Assembly (NCBI GenBank): GCA_049609065.1
Contig: JBMYYE010000116.1
Location: forward strand, 1 to 7,382
Direction of reading: 5' to 3'
DNA: 7,382 nucleotides
Source of the DNA: JBMYYE01 sp049609065
GTDB taxonomy: Bacteria > Pseudomonadota > Alphaproteobacteria > Rhodobacterales > Rhodobacteraceae
The position numbers and the translations under genes are program-made. The notes beneath the pieces are model-generated. The model was given only the letters and a program-made list of their open reading frames with translations. It searched no databases and was not told the DNA's origin. Below, in pieces: positions 1 through 6,011 of this stretch (its first letter is position 1; the number at the start of each line of letters is the position of its first letter).

Positions 1-195
1 TGCAGAGCCTGTTAATATCATCGCGCCTGAACTGTGGGCAACTGCGGTGATCCCGAAGGCCTTGCCAAGCAGCGTCATTGCACCAGCAGCACCCAAGCTG
101 CTACTTCCGATCATTTGCCTACTCCAAACTCGACTTTTGGAGTCCCATTTGAACTGCGCAAGCCTTGCAAGAATAGAGATAACCCACATCTTCAT
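1..195 (-). CDS. Small uncharacterised protein downstream of pheS, partial (runs off left edge)
   Basis: An open frame of 65 codons on the minus strand has no stop before the window edge. It begins MKMWVISILARL and contains a Gly/Ala-rich stretch (SSSLGAAGAMTLLGKAFGIT, residues 31-50) followed by AVAHSSGAMILTGSA. The ATG at 195-193 shares one base with the pheS stop (TGATG), and a GGTGGG lies 8 to 9 bases upstream, inside the last pheS codons. A second in-frame ATG at 189 is also possible. The overlap implies translational coupling to pheS, and pheT would be expected beyond the edge. The weakly hydrophobic, small-residue-rich second half could be membrane-associated, but no clear transmembrane helix is proven. 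I do not recognise a named family; I have a vague impression of a similar short hypothetical protein after pheS in other Rhodobacteraceae, which I cannot check here. Function unknown. Confidence 0.7.
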   Translation of the reverse strand, partial: MKMWVISILARLAQFKWDSKSRVWSRQMIGSSSLGAAGAMTLLGKAFGITAVAHSSGAMILTGSA

Positions 196-1265
196 CAGCT
201 CAGCCCACCATGCAAATTCGGCTGTTGCAGGCTTGCAAAACCGTAATGGCGGAGCCAGCGCAGGTCGCTGTCGAAAAATGCGCGCAGGTCTGGGATGCCG
301 TATTTCAACATCGCCAAACGATCGATGCCCATGCCAAAGGCGAAGCCTTGGTATTTGTCGGGATCAACGCCGCCTGCTTGCAACACTTTCGGATGCATCA
401 TGCCGGAGCCCAAAACTTCCATCCATCCGTCGCCCTCACCGATGCGCAATTGCCCATCGACCCATGAACACTGAATATCAACTTCGGCGGACGGTTCCGT
501 AAATGGGAAATGTGAGGCGCGGAACCGTGTTTTGATGCCGTCAATTTCAAAGAACGTCGCGAAGAATTCTTCGAGAACCCATTTGAGGTTCGCCATGGAA
601 ATGTCTGTGCCAATGGCCATGCCTTCGACTTGGTGAAACATTGGCGTGTGCGTTTGGTCGTAATCAGATCGATACACACGACCAGGCGCAATCACGCGAA
701 TGGGGGCGCCCGTTTTTTCCATCGCACGGATTTGCACGGGCGACGTATGCGTGCGCAACACATGTGGCGCGCGGTCATCATCTTTGTCGCGGTGCATGTA
801 AAACGTATCAAATTCTTGGCGCGCAGGGTGGTGCGGAGGAATGTTCAGCGCGTCAAAATTGTACCAGTCATTTTCAATTTGCGGACCTTCGGCAACTGAG
901 AATCCAAGATCAGCAAAAATCGCAGCGATTTCTTCGGTCGCTTGGGAAATCGGGTGGATCGTGCCTTGGCGTGCTTCGCGCGCAGGGAGCGTCACATCGA
1001 GCCACTCTGTCGCCAAGCGTTCATTGAGCGCGGCATCTGCCAGCGCCTCTTTCTTCGCGGACAAGGCTGAGTTGATCTCATCTTTTAAAGCGTTGAGTTT
1101 TGGACCCGCCACTTGGCGTTCCTCAGGTGTCATTTTGCCCAATTCGCGCATTTTGAGGCTGATTTCGCCTTTTTTGCCGACTGCTTGAACGCGCAGCTCT
1201 TCGAGCGCGTTTTCATCTGTGGCACCTGCAACTGCGGCGATGTATTTATCTCTAAGCTCGTCCAT
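195..1265 (-). CDS. pheS: Phenylalanine--tRNA ligase alpha subunit
   Basis: This is the catalytic subunit of the cytosolic heterotetrameric (alpha2beta2) class II synthetase that charges tRNA-Phe with phenylalanine using ATP. In 356 residues one sees the N-terminal helical coiled-coil tRNA-binding arm (about 1-90), then the class II core: motif 1 region around TIHPISQATEE (102-112), motif 2 with APGRVYR and HTPMFHQVEG (193-215), the phenylalanine-pocket segment FPFTEPSAEVD (253-263), and motif 3 GFAFGMGIDRLAM (307-319) with its ATP-contacting arginine. The length is slightly above the 327 residues of the E. coli protein. The ATG at 1265 is chosen over the TTG at 1268 because GGAGG sits 7 bases before the ATG. 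Two stop codons stand in tandem (TGATGA), the first overlapping the next gene's start. The beta subunit gene pheT is not in view but should lie beyond the left edge. A terminator upstream suggests transcription separate from rplT. Confidence 0.97.
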   Translation of the reverse strand: MDELRDKYIAAVAGATDENALEELRVQAVGKKGEISLKMRELGKMTPEERQVAGPKLNALKDEINSALSAKKEALADAALNERLATEWLDVTLPAREARQGTIHPISQATEEIAAIFADLGFSVAEGPQIENDWYNFDALNIPPHHPARQEFDTFYMHRDKDDDRAPHVLRTHTSPVQIRAMEKTGAPIRVIAPGRVYRSDYDQTHTPMFHQVEGMAIGTDISMANLKWVLEEFFATFFEIDGIKTRFRASHFPFTEPSAEVDIQCSWVDGQLRIGEGDGWMEVLGSGMMHPKVLQAGGVDPDKYQGFAFGMGIDRLAMLKYGIPDLRAFFDSDLRWLRHYGFASLQQPNLHGGLS

Positions 1266-1272
1266 CAAAGAC

Positions 1273-1277
1273 CCTCC
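1273..1277 (-). promoter_or_regulatory. Ribosome binding site of pheS
   Basis: GGAGG on the minus strand, 7 bases before the ATG at 1265 and only 4 before the in-frame TTG at 1268. The spacing decides the start in favour of the ATG. Confidence 0.75.
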
Positions 1278-1349
1278 GGATTGTCCTTGTTTCTGCTATC
1301 ATATGGCCGTCATTTTGCAACCGCGTTGGATGCCATTAGCCAAATAAAC

Positions 1350-1383
1350 AAAAAGCCGCGGACCCCTAAGAGGCGCGGCTTTT
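1350..1383 (-). terminator. Intrinsic terminator after rplT
   Basis: A perfect 10-base inverted repeat (AAAAGCCGCG at 1383-1374, CGCGGCTTTT at 1360-1351) encloses a 13-base loop. Read on the minus strand it ends in five Ts and then an AT-rich tract. It lies about 23 bases beyond the rplT stop, so it should end the rpmI-rplT transcript. The stem also has As and Ts flanking it, so it could work to some degree in the other direction, but no plus-strand gene arrives here. The roughly 80 bases between it and pheS must then hold the pheS promoter; I see only weak candidates (TTGCAA near 1318, no good -10) and no phenylalanine-rich leader peptide of the enterobacterial pheM type. Confidence 0.85.
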
Positions 1384-1406
1384 CAAATTCTGTTGTAACC
1401 CGTTGG

Positions 1407-1769
1407 TTACGCGAGTGCTGCCTTCGCCTTATCAACGATGGCTGTAAACGCGTCAGGTTCGTTCACTGCAAGATCCGCAAGAACCTTACGGTCCACTTCG
1501 ATACCAGCAAGCATCAAACCATTGATGAAGCGTGAATATGTCAATGCTTCGTCATGCGCGCGCACAGCAGCGTTGATACGCTGGATCCACAAGCTGCGGA
1601 AATTACGCTTACGCGCTTTACGGTCGCGTGTTGCATATTGGTTTGACTTGTCAACAGCTTGGGTCGCGGTACGGAACAAACGCGAACGCGCGCCGTAGTA
1701 ACCTTTGGCGGCTTTGACAATTTTCTTATGACGACGGGATGTGATTGGGCCAGTTTTAGTACGTGACAT
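1407..1769 (-). CDS. rplT: 50S ribosomal protein L20
   Basis: L20 binds 23S rRNA early in assembly of the large subunit and, in E. coli and Bacillus, also represses its own operon by binding the leader mRNA. The 120-residue product is close to the usual 115-120. It shows the expected lysine/arginine-rich, extended N-terminal part with RRHKKIVKAAKGYYGARSRLF (about 12-32) and the globular RNA-binding half beginning RKRNFRSLWIQRINAAVR (about 52-69), then YSRFINGLMLAGIEVDRKVLADLA. The start is firm: a full AAGGAGGT precedes the ATG by 6 to 7 bases, and that site overlaps the rpmI stop codon. It follows rpmI with only a 12-base gap, so the two are translated from one message and then terminated at the hairpin downstream. 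Confidence 0.98.
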   Translation of the reverse strand: MSRTKTGPITSRRHKKIVKAAKGYYGARSRLFRTATQAVDKSNQYATRDRKARKRNFRSLWIQRINAAVRAHDEALTYSRFINGLMLAGIEVDRKVLADLAVNEPDAFTAIVDKAKAALA

Positions 1770-1775
1770 ATCTAG

Positions 1776-1783
1776 ACCTCCTT
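1776..1783 (-). promoter_or_regulatory. Strong ribosome binding site of rplT
   Basis: AAGGAGGT on the minus strand, an unusually complete match to the 16S rRNA 3' end, 6 bases before the rplT ATG. Its first two bases are the last two of the rpmI TAA stop, so termination of L35 translation delivers ribosomes at the L20 start. Confidence 0.85.
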
Positions 1784-1982
1784 AGCGCGAGTATGGCATC
1801 ATGGACTTAACGATTTTCTCGTCAGCCGCACAAAGCGTTGTTGTGCCACGCGCATTGCGTAGGAATTTGTTTGAACGTTTGATCATGCCGTGCTGTTTAC
1901 CAGCTTGGGCTGCTTTTACGCGCCCTTTGGCCGTAACCTTGAACCGCTTTTTGCAGCTCGATTTTGTCTTCATCTTAGGCAT
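1782..1982 (-). CDS. rpmI: 50S ribosomal protein L35
   Basis: L35 is a small, strongly basic protein of the large ribosomal subunit. The 66-residue product is the standard length and carries the typical MPKMKTKSSCKKRFKVTAKG start, the KQHGMIKRSNKFLRNARGTT core and the KIVKSMMPYSR end. The initiating ATG follows AGGAG by 6 bases. It is the first gene of an rpmI-rplT pair. In many bacteria infC precedes it, but here a 126-base gap leads to the end of pyk instead, so a promoter should lie in that gap. The AGGAG lies inside a potential hairpin (see that entry), which could limit translation. Confidence 0.98.
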   Translation of the reverse strand: MPKMKTKSSCKKRFKVTAKGRVKAAQAGKQHGMIKRSNKFLRNARGTTTLCAADEKIVKSMMPYSR

Positions 1983-1988
1983 TTCAGT

Positions 1989-2004
1989 CTCCTAATAGTA
2001 AGAG
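1989..2004 (-). promoter_or_regulatory. Possible hairpin hiding the rpmI ribosome binding site
   Basis: On the minus strand the 16 bases CTCTTACTATTAGGAG can fold with CTCTTA paired to TAGGAG (one U-G pair) around the 4-base loop CTAT. The 3' arm contains the whole AGGAG site that serves rpmI, 6 bases before its ATG. The stem is only six pairs and modest in strength. A control role, for instance in L20 feedback, is inference only. Confidence 0.35.
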
Positions 2005-2056
2005 GTTTAAACGCAGTTAGGCATGCCATGTCGCCCGACCACGTGTACGAAAGGCT

Positions 2057-2085
2057 CGTTTATGGGGAATCAATTAAAAGATCAA
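2057..2085 (-). promoter_or_regulatory. Candidate rpmI-rplT promoter
   Basis: Minus-strand TTGATC (2085-2080) and TAAACG (2062-2057) are separated by 17 bases, about 75 bases before the rpmI start. The -35 element is a fair match and the -10 is poor. It is proposed mainly because pyk appears to end in a terminator and rpmI needs its own start point. It overlaps the tail of that terminator. Confidence 0.3.
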
Positions 2086-2105
2086 GCCTTATTTGAAAGG
2101 CTCAA
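2080..2105 (-). terminator. Probable intrinsic terminator after pyk
   Basis: Just past the pyk stop, the minus strand reads TTGAGCCTT, a 6-base loop, then AAGGCTTGA, followed by TCTTTT. The core AGCCTT/AAGGCT pairs perfectly and three outer pairs include two G-T wobbles. The T tract is short and interrupted, so termination may be partial and some pyk transcripts may continue into rpmI. Confidence 0.5.
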
Positions 2106-2108
2106 CCC

Positions 2109-3551
2109 TTAGGTTCCCGAATTGTGGATCTTTGCCTCATCACAAGGTGCAACACGCAAAATATTGGTGGTGCCAGGGATGTTAAATGGCACCCCTGCGG
2201 TGATGACGATTTGATCCTCTTCGGTCGCATAGCCCCCTTCTTTGGCGGCCCGCGCCGCTGAAATCACGGCGAGCTTGAACCGTTCAAGTTCCCCCGTAAT
2301 GTAGCAATTCACCCCCCAAGTGAGGCACAAACGCCGCGCCGTCCCTGTGAGAGGCGTCAGCGCCAAAATCGGCACACGCGGCCGTTCGCGTGCGGTTTTT
2401 GTGGCTGTTGTCCCTGATTGCGTGAAACAGCAAATCGCTTTGATATCTGTCGTTTCGGCAATTTCACGGGCTGCGGCCACGATGCCTTCGTCAATTGTGC
2501 TTCGGTTTGCGTGGCGGCTACTTTCGATGATTTGGCGATAGGTTGGGTCGCTTTCGACCTCAACAGCCACGTTATTCATCGTGGTCACCGCCTCAATCGG
2601 GTACTGGCCTGCTGCACTTTCGGCAGACAACATCACGGCATCTGCGCCTTCATAAATCGCAACCGCAACATCAGAAACCTCTGCGCGTGTTGGAACGGGG
2701 CTTTCGATCATGCTCTCAAGCATCTGCGTTGCAACAATCACAGGTTTACCCGCAGCACGGCACCCGCGAACGAGCTGTTTTTGAATAGGCGGCAAATTTT
2801 GCACAGGAAGTTCTACACCCAGATCCCCGCGCGCCACCATAATCCCATCGGACACCGCCAAAATCGCGTCAAACGCGTCTACAGCTGCGGGCTTTTCGAT
2901 CTTTGACAACACCGCTGCTCGACCTGCGGCCAAAACGCGTGCTTCTTCGACATCCTCTGGACGTTGCACAAAAGACAACGCCAGCCAATCAACCCCAAGC
3001 TGACAGACAAATTCGAGATCCCCACGGTCTTTCTCAGAAAGGGCTGCCAAGGGCAGCACCACATCCGGCACGTTCACGCCTTTGCGGTTGGAGATTTTAC
3101 CACCCACTTCAACCACACAATTTGCGAAATCATCACCACAGCCCTCAACACGCAAACGGATTTTGCCATCATTCACCAATAGCGTTGCGCCCTCGTGCAG
3201 GGCTTTGAAAATTTCTGGATGCGGCAAGTTCACGCGTGTCGCATCGCCTTCTGCGGGATCGAGATCAAACCGAAACGTATCGCCAATCGCGAGTTTCTCT
3301 TTGCCCTTCGCAAAGACCCCACAGCGCAATTTTGGCCCCTGAAGGTCCGCCAAAATCGCAATCGGGCGACCGGTGTCTTTTTCAATCTTACGGATAATTG
3401 CATGACGCGCACGGATTTCATCATGGGCCCCGTGGCTCATGTTGAGACGAAACACATCTGCGCCTGCTTCAAAAAGCGCGCGGATCATTTCATAATCATT
3501 TGATGCAGGACCCAATGTCGCTACGATTTTTACATTTCTGTGACGTCTCAT
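2109..3551 (-). CDS. pyk: Pyruvate kinase
   Basis: This cytosolic enzyme makes pyruvate and ATP from phosphoenolpyruvate and ADP, the last step of glycolysis. The 480 residues are full length. The (beta/alpha)8 barrel shows the phosphate/K+ site FRLNMSHG (34-41; R35, N37, S39), ADLQGPKLR (68-76), the interrupting B domain (about 77-160), the signature SKIEKP with catalytic K217 and metal ligand E219, VARGDLGVE with D243, and ATQMLESM (274-281). The C-terminal domain starts near 355 and carries the phosphate-loop-like TQSGTTATKTAR (377-388), so an allosteric effector site is possible. The ATG at 3551 is preceded by AAGGA at 6 bases. The gene is divergent from the hydrolase at 3709 and appears to end at a hairpin before rpmI. 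It is the only glycolytic gene here, so regulation cannot be read from neighbours. Confidence 0.97.
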   Translation of the reverse strand: MRRHRNVKIVATLGPASNDYEMIRALFEAGADVFRLNMSHGAHDEIRARHAIIRKIEKDTGRPIAILADLQGPKLRCGVFAKGKEKLAIGDTFRFDLDPAEGDATRVNLPHPEIFKALHEGATLLVNDGKIRLRVEGCGDDFANCVVEVGGKISNRKGVNVPDVVLPLAALSEKDRGDLEFVCQLGVDWLALSFVQRPEDVEEARVLAAGRAAVLSKIEKPAAVDAFDAILAVSDGIMVARGDLGVELPVQNLPPIQKQLVRGCRAAGKPVIVATQMLESMIESPVPTRAEVSDVAVAIYEGADAVMLSAESAAGQYPIEAVTTMNNVAVEVESDPTYRQIIESSRHANRSTIDEGIVAAAREIAETTDIKAICCFTQSGTTATKTARERPRVPILALTPLTGTARRLCLTWGVNCYITGELERFKLAVISAARAAKEGGYATEEDQIVITAGVPFNIPGTTNILRVAPCDEAKIHNSGT

Positions 3552-3708
3552 ATCTTTTCCTTACATCAAATAGCCCACGGGGGGGCGCGTCGCCTGTTCC
3601 GTTAGCGCTCGCATGTAAAAATCTTATGAAGGTTCTTTCGAAAATGTTCAACTGGTGCTTTCTTATTTCCTCGCGTAGAAAAGCAAAGTTCACCAAGAAT
3701 AGAGCCCT
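3552..3708. promoter_or_regulatory. Divergent intergenic region between pyk and the hydrolase operon
   Basis: These 157 bases must hold the start signals for both directions. Toward pyk, TTGAAC (3651-3646) and ATAAGA (3627-3622), 18 bases apart, are a weak candidate promoter that would leave a leader of about 65 bases. That leader includes seven consecutive Cs (G7 at 3579-3585 on the plus strand) and a small GCCC/GGGC hairpin close to the pyk ribosome binding site. Toward the hydrolase I see no convincing -35/-10 pair. An open minus-strand frame through this region (GTG at 3696, out of frame with pyk) has no family resemblance and I do not call it. Confidence 0.4.
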
Positions 3709-4461
3709 ATGACATATTACCCATATTCCATCTTAAACGAAGACAGCCCATCGCCTTGGGTCATCACCTGTGACCACGCAACCAATACGGTCCCGCCATC
3801 GGTCAATAACGGATCTTTGGGCCTGCCTGAGGCGGATATGAACCGCCACATTGCCTATGACGTAGGGGCGGCAGGGGTTTCAAAATACCTCGCAGACATT
3901 TTGGATGCACCTGCGATTTTTTCAAATTTCTCACGCCTTGTGATTGACCCAAACCGCGGCGAAGACGACCCAACCATGCTCATGAAGCTCTATGATGGAT
4001 CGATCATTCCCGCCAACCGGCACGCGGATCGCCAAGAACGTGACCGCCGGCGTGATGCGTTTTATCGCCCCTATCATACGGCATTAACGGGGCTTTTGGC
4101 AAAACGCGACACCCCCGCGATTGTGTCCATGCACAGCTTCACAAAGCAGCTCAACGGTCACCCGCCGCGGCCATGGCATATCGGGGTGCTCTTTGCCGAT
4201 GACGAACGCCTGTCGCGCCCGTTTTTGGATATCGCCTATGAGGCCGCGCAAACCGATGACACGCTTTGCATTGGGGAAAATGAACCATATGGCGGGCACC
4301 TCCCAGGGGATGCGATTGATCGTCATGCGCTTCAACAAGGGCGGCTCAATATTTTGATTGAGATTAGAAATGACCTCATCGAAACCGACGTGGATCAAAA
4401 AGCATGGGCCGAACGCATCGCGCCATGGCTCATCCGCGCGCTTGAAAAGGCGACAGGGTAA
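3709..4461 (+). CDS. N-formylglutamate amidohydrolase family protein
   Basis: This is a metal-dependent amidohydrolase of the N-formylglutamate amidohydrolase family (PF05013; COG3931-type subgroup), whose founding members release formate and L-glutamate at the end of one histidine degradation route. The 250 residues show ITCDHATNTVPP (19-30) with the probable metal ligand H23, HIAYDVGA (47-54), SRLVIDPNRGEDDP (75-88), the VSMHSFTK segment (139-146) with H142, and RPWHIGVLF (154-162). No hut genes are nearby, and this subgroup is usually only predicted to act on N-formylglutamate, so the true substrate may differ. The start is forced because the next methionine lies after the first motif; the ribosome site (AGAG, 4 bases away) is weak. 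No signal peptide is visible, so it is cytosolic. Its stop shares one base with the next gene's ATG (TAATG), implying coupled translation. Confidence 0.85.
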   Translation: MTYYPYSILNEDSPSPWVITCDHATNTVPPSVNNGSLGLPEADMNRHIAYDVGAAGVSKYLADILDAPAIFSNFSRLVIDPNRGEDDPTMLMKLYDGSIIPANRHADRQERDRRRDAFYRPYHTALTGLLAKRDTPAIVSMHSFTKQLNGHPPRPWHIGVLFADDERLSRPFLDIAYEAAQTDDTLCIGENEPYGGHLPGDAIDRHALQQGRLNILIEIRNDLIETDVDQKAWAERIAPWLIRALEKATG

Positions 4462-4805
4462 TGCCTCATATTGTTCTCGAATATTCTGAAAATGTAGCAG
4501 ACCGCCACGACATCCAATCCTTGTGTGAGCTTGCCTTTGATTTCGCCGCGCGCTCTGGCGTTTTTCCAGATACGGGCGCCATCAAAACCCGCGCCCTGCC
4601 CGTGGCATTTTATAAAATCGGGACAGAACCCCAAAGTTTCCTCCATGTGACGATCCAGCTTTTGGATGGGCGTCCGATTGAGGTCCAAAAAACGCTCACA
4701 TCGGGATTGCTTGACCTCTTGGCCAAAACAGTTCCAGATGTCGGAAGCCTGTCTGTTGATATCAAAGAAACTCTACGCGCCACCTATCAAAAGCGCGTGC
4801 TATAG
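4461..4805 (+). CDS. 5-carboxymethyl-2-hydroxymuconate isomerase family tautomerase
   Basis: The 114-residue protein belongs to the CHMI branch (PF02962) of the tautomerase superfamily. It begins MPHIVLEYSENV, and Pro2 would become the N-terminal proline that acts as the catalytic base after methionine removal. Other matching segments are IKTRALPVAFYKIG (about 41-54), FLHVTIQLLDGR (60-71) and the IKETLRATYQKR tail with basic residues. Characterised members (HpaF) isomerise 5-carboxymethyl-2-hydroxymuconate in homoprotocatechuate degradation and form trimers. No other hpa gene is present, so the reaction here is uncertain: it could act in a scattered aromatic pathway or on another enol/keto acid. 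It is slightly shorter than the E. coli enzyme (about 126). It overlaps the hydrolase by one base and its TAG stop lies within the next gene's ribosome site. Confidence 0.8.
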   Translation: MPHIVLEYSENVADRHDIQSLCELAFDFAARSGVFPDTGAIKTRALPVAFYKIGTEPQSFLHVTIQLLDGRPIEVQKTLTSGLLDLLAKTVPDVGSLSVDIKETLRATYQKRVL

Positions 4806-4814
4806 GAGAGTCCC

Positions 4815-5129
4815 ATGGACAAACAAACCCAAATCGAAATCGAAGCCGCCGCCTTTCGCACCTTGCGCGAACACCTCATGGAAAAACGCACCGATGTGCA
4901 AAATATCGACATGATGAATTTAACGGGCTTTTGCCGCAACTGCCTATCGCGCTGGATGGGCGAAGCGGCCGCAGAACGTGGCATTGAAATGACCAAAGAT
5001 GAGGCGCGCGAATTGTTCTATGGCATGAGTATGGATGAGTGGAAAACCAACCACCAAACTGATGCCAGCCAAGAAAAACAAGACGCATTCAAAGTGGCAT
5101 TCGCAGAAAATGTAGGAGATGCGGAGTAG
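4815..5129 (+). CDS. DUF1244 family protein
   Basis: A cytosolic, mostly helical 104-residue protein that matches the DUF1244 family (PF06844, COG3492), found widely in proteobacteria and without a known function. The recognisable core is GFCRNCLSRWMGEAA (38-52) with a CxxC pair (C40, C43), then GIEMTKDEARELFYGMSMDEWK (56-77). The CxxC could bind a metal or be redox active, but nothing else here supports either. The ATG follows AGGAG by 6 to 7 bases, and the gap to the preceding gene is only 9 bases, so it is the third gene of the hydrolase-tautomerase transcript. The acidic C-terminal tail (about 85-104) looks poorly conserved. It ends 25 bases before the convergent transaminase gene. Confidence 0.88.
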   Translation: MDKQTQIEIEAAAFRTLREHLMEKRTDVQNIDMMNLTGFCRNCLSRWMGEAAAERGIEMTKDEARELFYGMSMDEWKTNHQTDASQEKQDAFKVAFAENVGDAE

Positions 5130-5154
5130 GTTTTAACACCCACACCGCACGTGT

Positions 5155-6006
5155 TTACTTCGCGGCTTTGCGGCTTTCGTCGAGGTAAATTTCGCGAAGC
5201 CGTGTTGCCACGGGGCCAGGGGTGCCTGTGCCCACGGATGCGCCATCGATTTCCACAACGGGCATCACAAACGTCGAGGCCGACGTGACGAAAGCTTCGT
5301 CTGCGGATTGCGCTTCTTCGATAGTGAACTTGCGTTCTTCGACTTGCATCTGCGCCTCTTTTGCGAAACGCAACACAGCGGCGCGGGTGATGCCGTGCAA
5401 AATATCTGTCGACAATTCGCGGGTGATGATTTTGCCGTCTTTCACAATATAGGCGTTGTTTGACGTGCCTTCGGTCACGTGGCCATCTTCGACCAGCCAC
5501 GCGTCATCTGCGCCGGCTTTCTTCGCGGCCATTTTGCCCATGGATGGGTATAGCAACTGAATGGTTTTGATATCGCGGCGACCCCAACGGATGTCTTCGA
5601 TGGAAATCACTTTGATCCCTTTTTCCGCGACCGGTGAATTGGCAAGGTTTTTGGCTTGTGTAAACAAAACCAAGCTCGGCGTTGCGTTTTCAGGATAGGC
5701 AAAATCACGGTCCGCCGCACCGCGTGTCACTTGCAAATAAATCATGCCTTCTTCGAGGTCGTTTTTCTCAATCAACGCATGGTGAATGGCCAAGAGTTCC
5801 TCTTCGGTGCATGGCGCATCCATTTCAAGTTCCGCCATGGAACGCCACAACCGTTTGCAGTGGCCATCAAAATCAATGAGTTTCCCGTCCAAAACCGTGG
5901 TCACTTCGTAAACGCCATCGGCCATGAGAAACCCGCGATCAAAGATCGATACAGTGGCCTCTTCTTCAGGAAGGTAGGACCCATTTACAAATACTGTGCG
6001 GCTCAT
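5155..6006 (-). CDS. D-amino acid aminotransferase-like PLP enzyme
   Basis: This is a fold-type IV (class IV) PLP transaminase of 283 residues, probably converting between D-amino acids and 2-oxo acids (D-Ala/D-Glu and pyruvate/2-oxoglutarate). Visible elements are FDRGFLMADGVYE (22-34), the QVTRGAADRDFAYP substrate loop (92-105), the PLP lysine K147 in RDIKTIQLL, and HVTEGTSNNAYIV (176-188) with E179 contacting the PLP ring nitrogen, then LHGITRAAVL (203-212) of the phosphate-binding region. Classical Bacillus D-amino acid transaminases have an Arg-x-His carboxylate trap where this protein reads R100-D-F102, so specificity could be altered; an (R)-amine or branched-chain activity cannot be excluded. 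The start is the ATG at 6006, with AGGAG 5 bases before; a TTG at 6024 would overlap the epimerase and has no ribosome site. It lies 8 bases after the epimerase stop. Confidence 0.82.
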   Translation of the reverse strand: MSRTVFVNGSYLPEEEATVSIFDRGFLMADGVYEVTTVLDGKLIDFDGHCKRLWRSMAELEMDAPCTEEELLAIHHALIEKNDLEEGMIYLQVTRGAADRDFAYPENATPSLVLFTQAKNLANSPVAEKGIKVISIEDIRWGRRDIKTIQLLYPSMGKMAAKKAGADDAWLVEDGHVTEGTSNNAYIVKDGKIITRELSTDILHGITRAAVLRFAKEAQMQVEERKFTIEEAQSADEAFVTSASTFVMPVVEIDGASVGTGTPGPVATRLREIYLDESRKAAK

Positions 6007-6011
6007 GTTTT

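Noticed and set aside
47..502. Plus-strand 151-codon open frame at the left edge
   Set aside because: It lies opposite pheS and the small downstream gene, has no recognisable motifs and an arginine/serine/proline-rich composition typical of antisense frames.
1269..1349. pheS attenuator with a phenylalanine-rich leader peptide
   Set aside because: No short Phe-rich frame or second terminator hairpin is visible between the rplT terminator and pheS.
2068..2085. FNR-type site (two TTGAT elements near the rpmI promoter)
   Set aside because: The two TTGAT elements are in direct, not inverted, orientation and do not match TTGAT-N4-ATCAA.
3496..3696. Minus-strand 66-codon frame across the pyk leader
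   Set aside because: It starts with GTG without a ribosome site, overlaps the pyk start out of frame and resembles nothing known.
5135..5155. Possible bidirectional terminator between DUF1244 and the transaminase
   Set aside because: The inverted repeat AACAC/GTGTT has only five pairs with an 11-base loop and no T tract, too weak to call although a terminator is expected between these convergent genes.
5018..5500. Minus-strand 160-codon frame at the convergent gene ends
   Set aside because: It is an arginine/histidine-rich shadow of the transaminase and DUF1244 genes in another frame.
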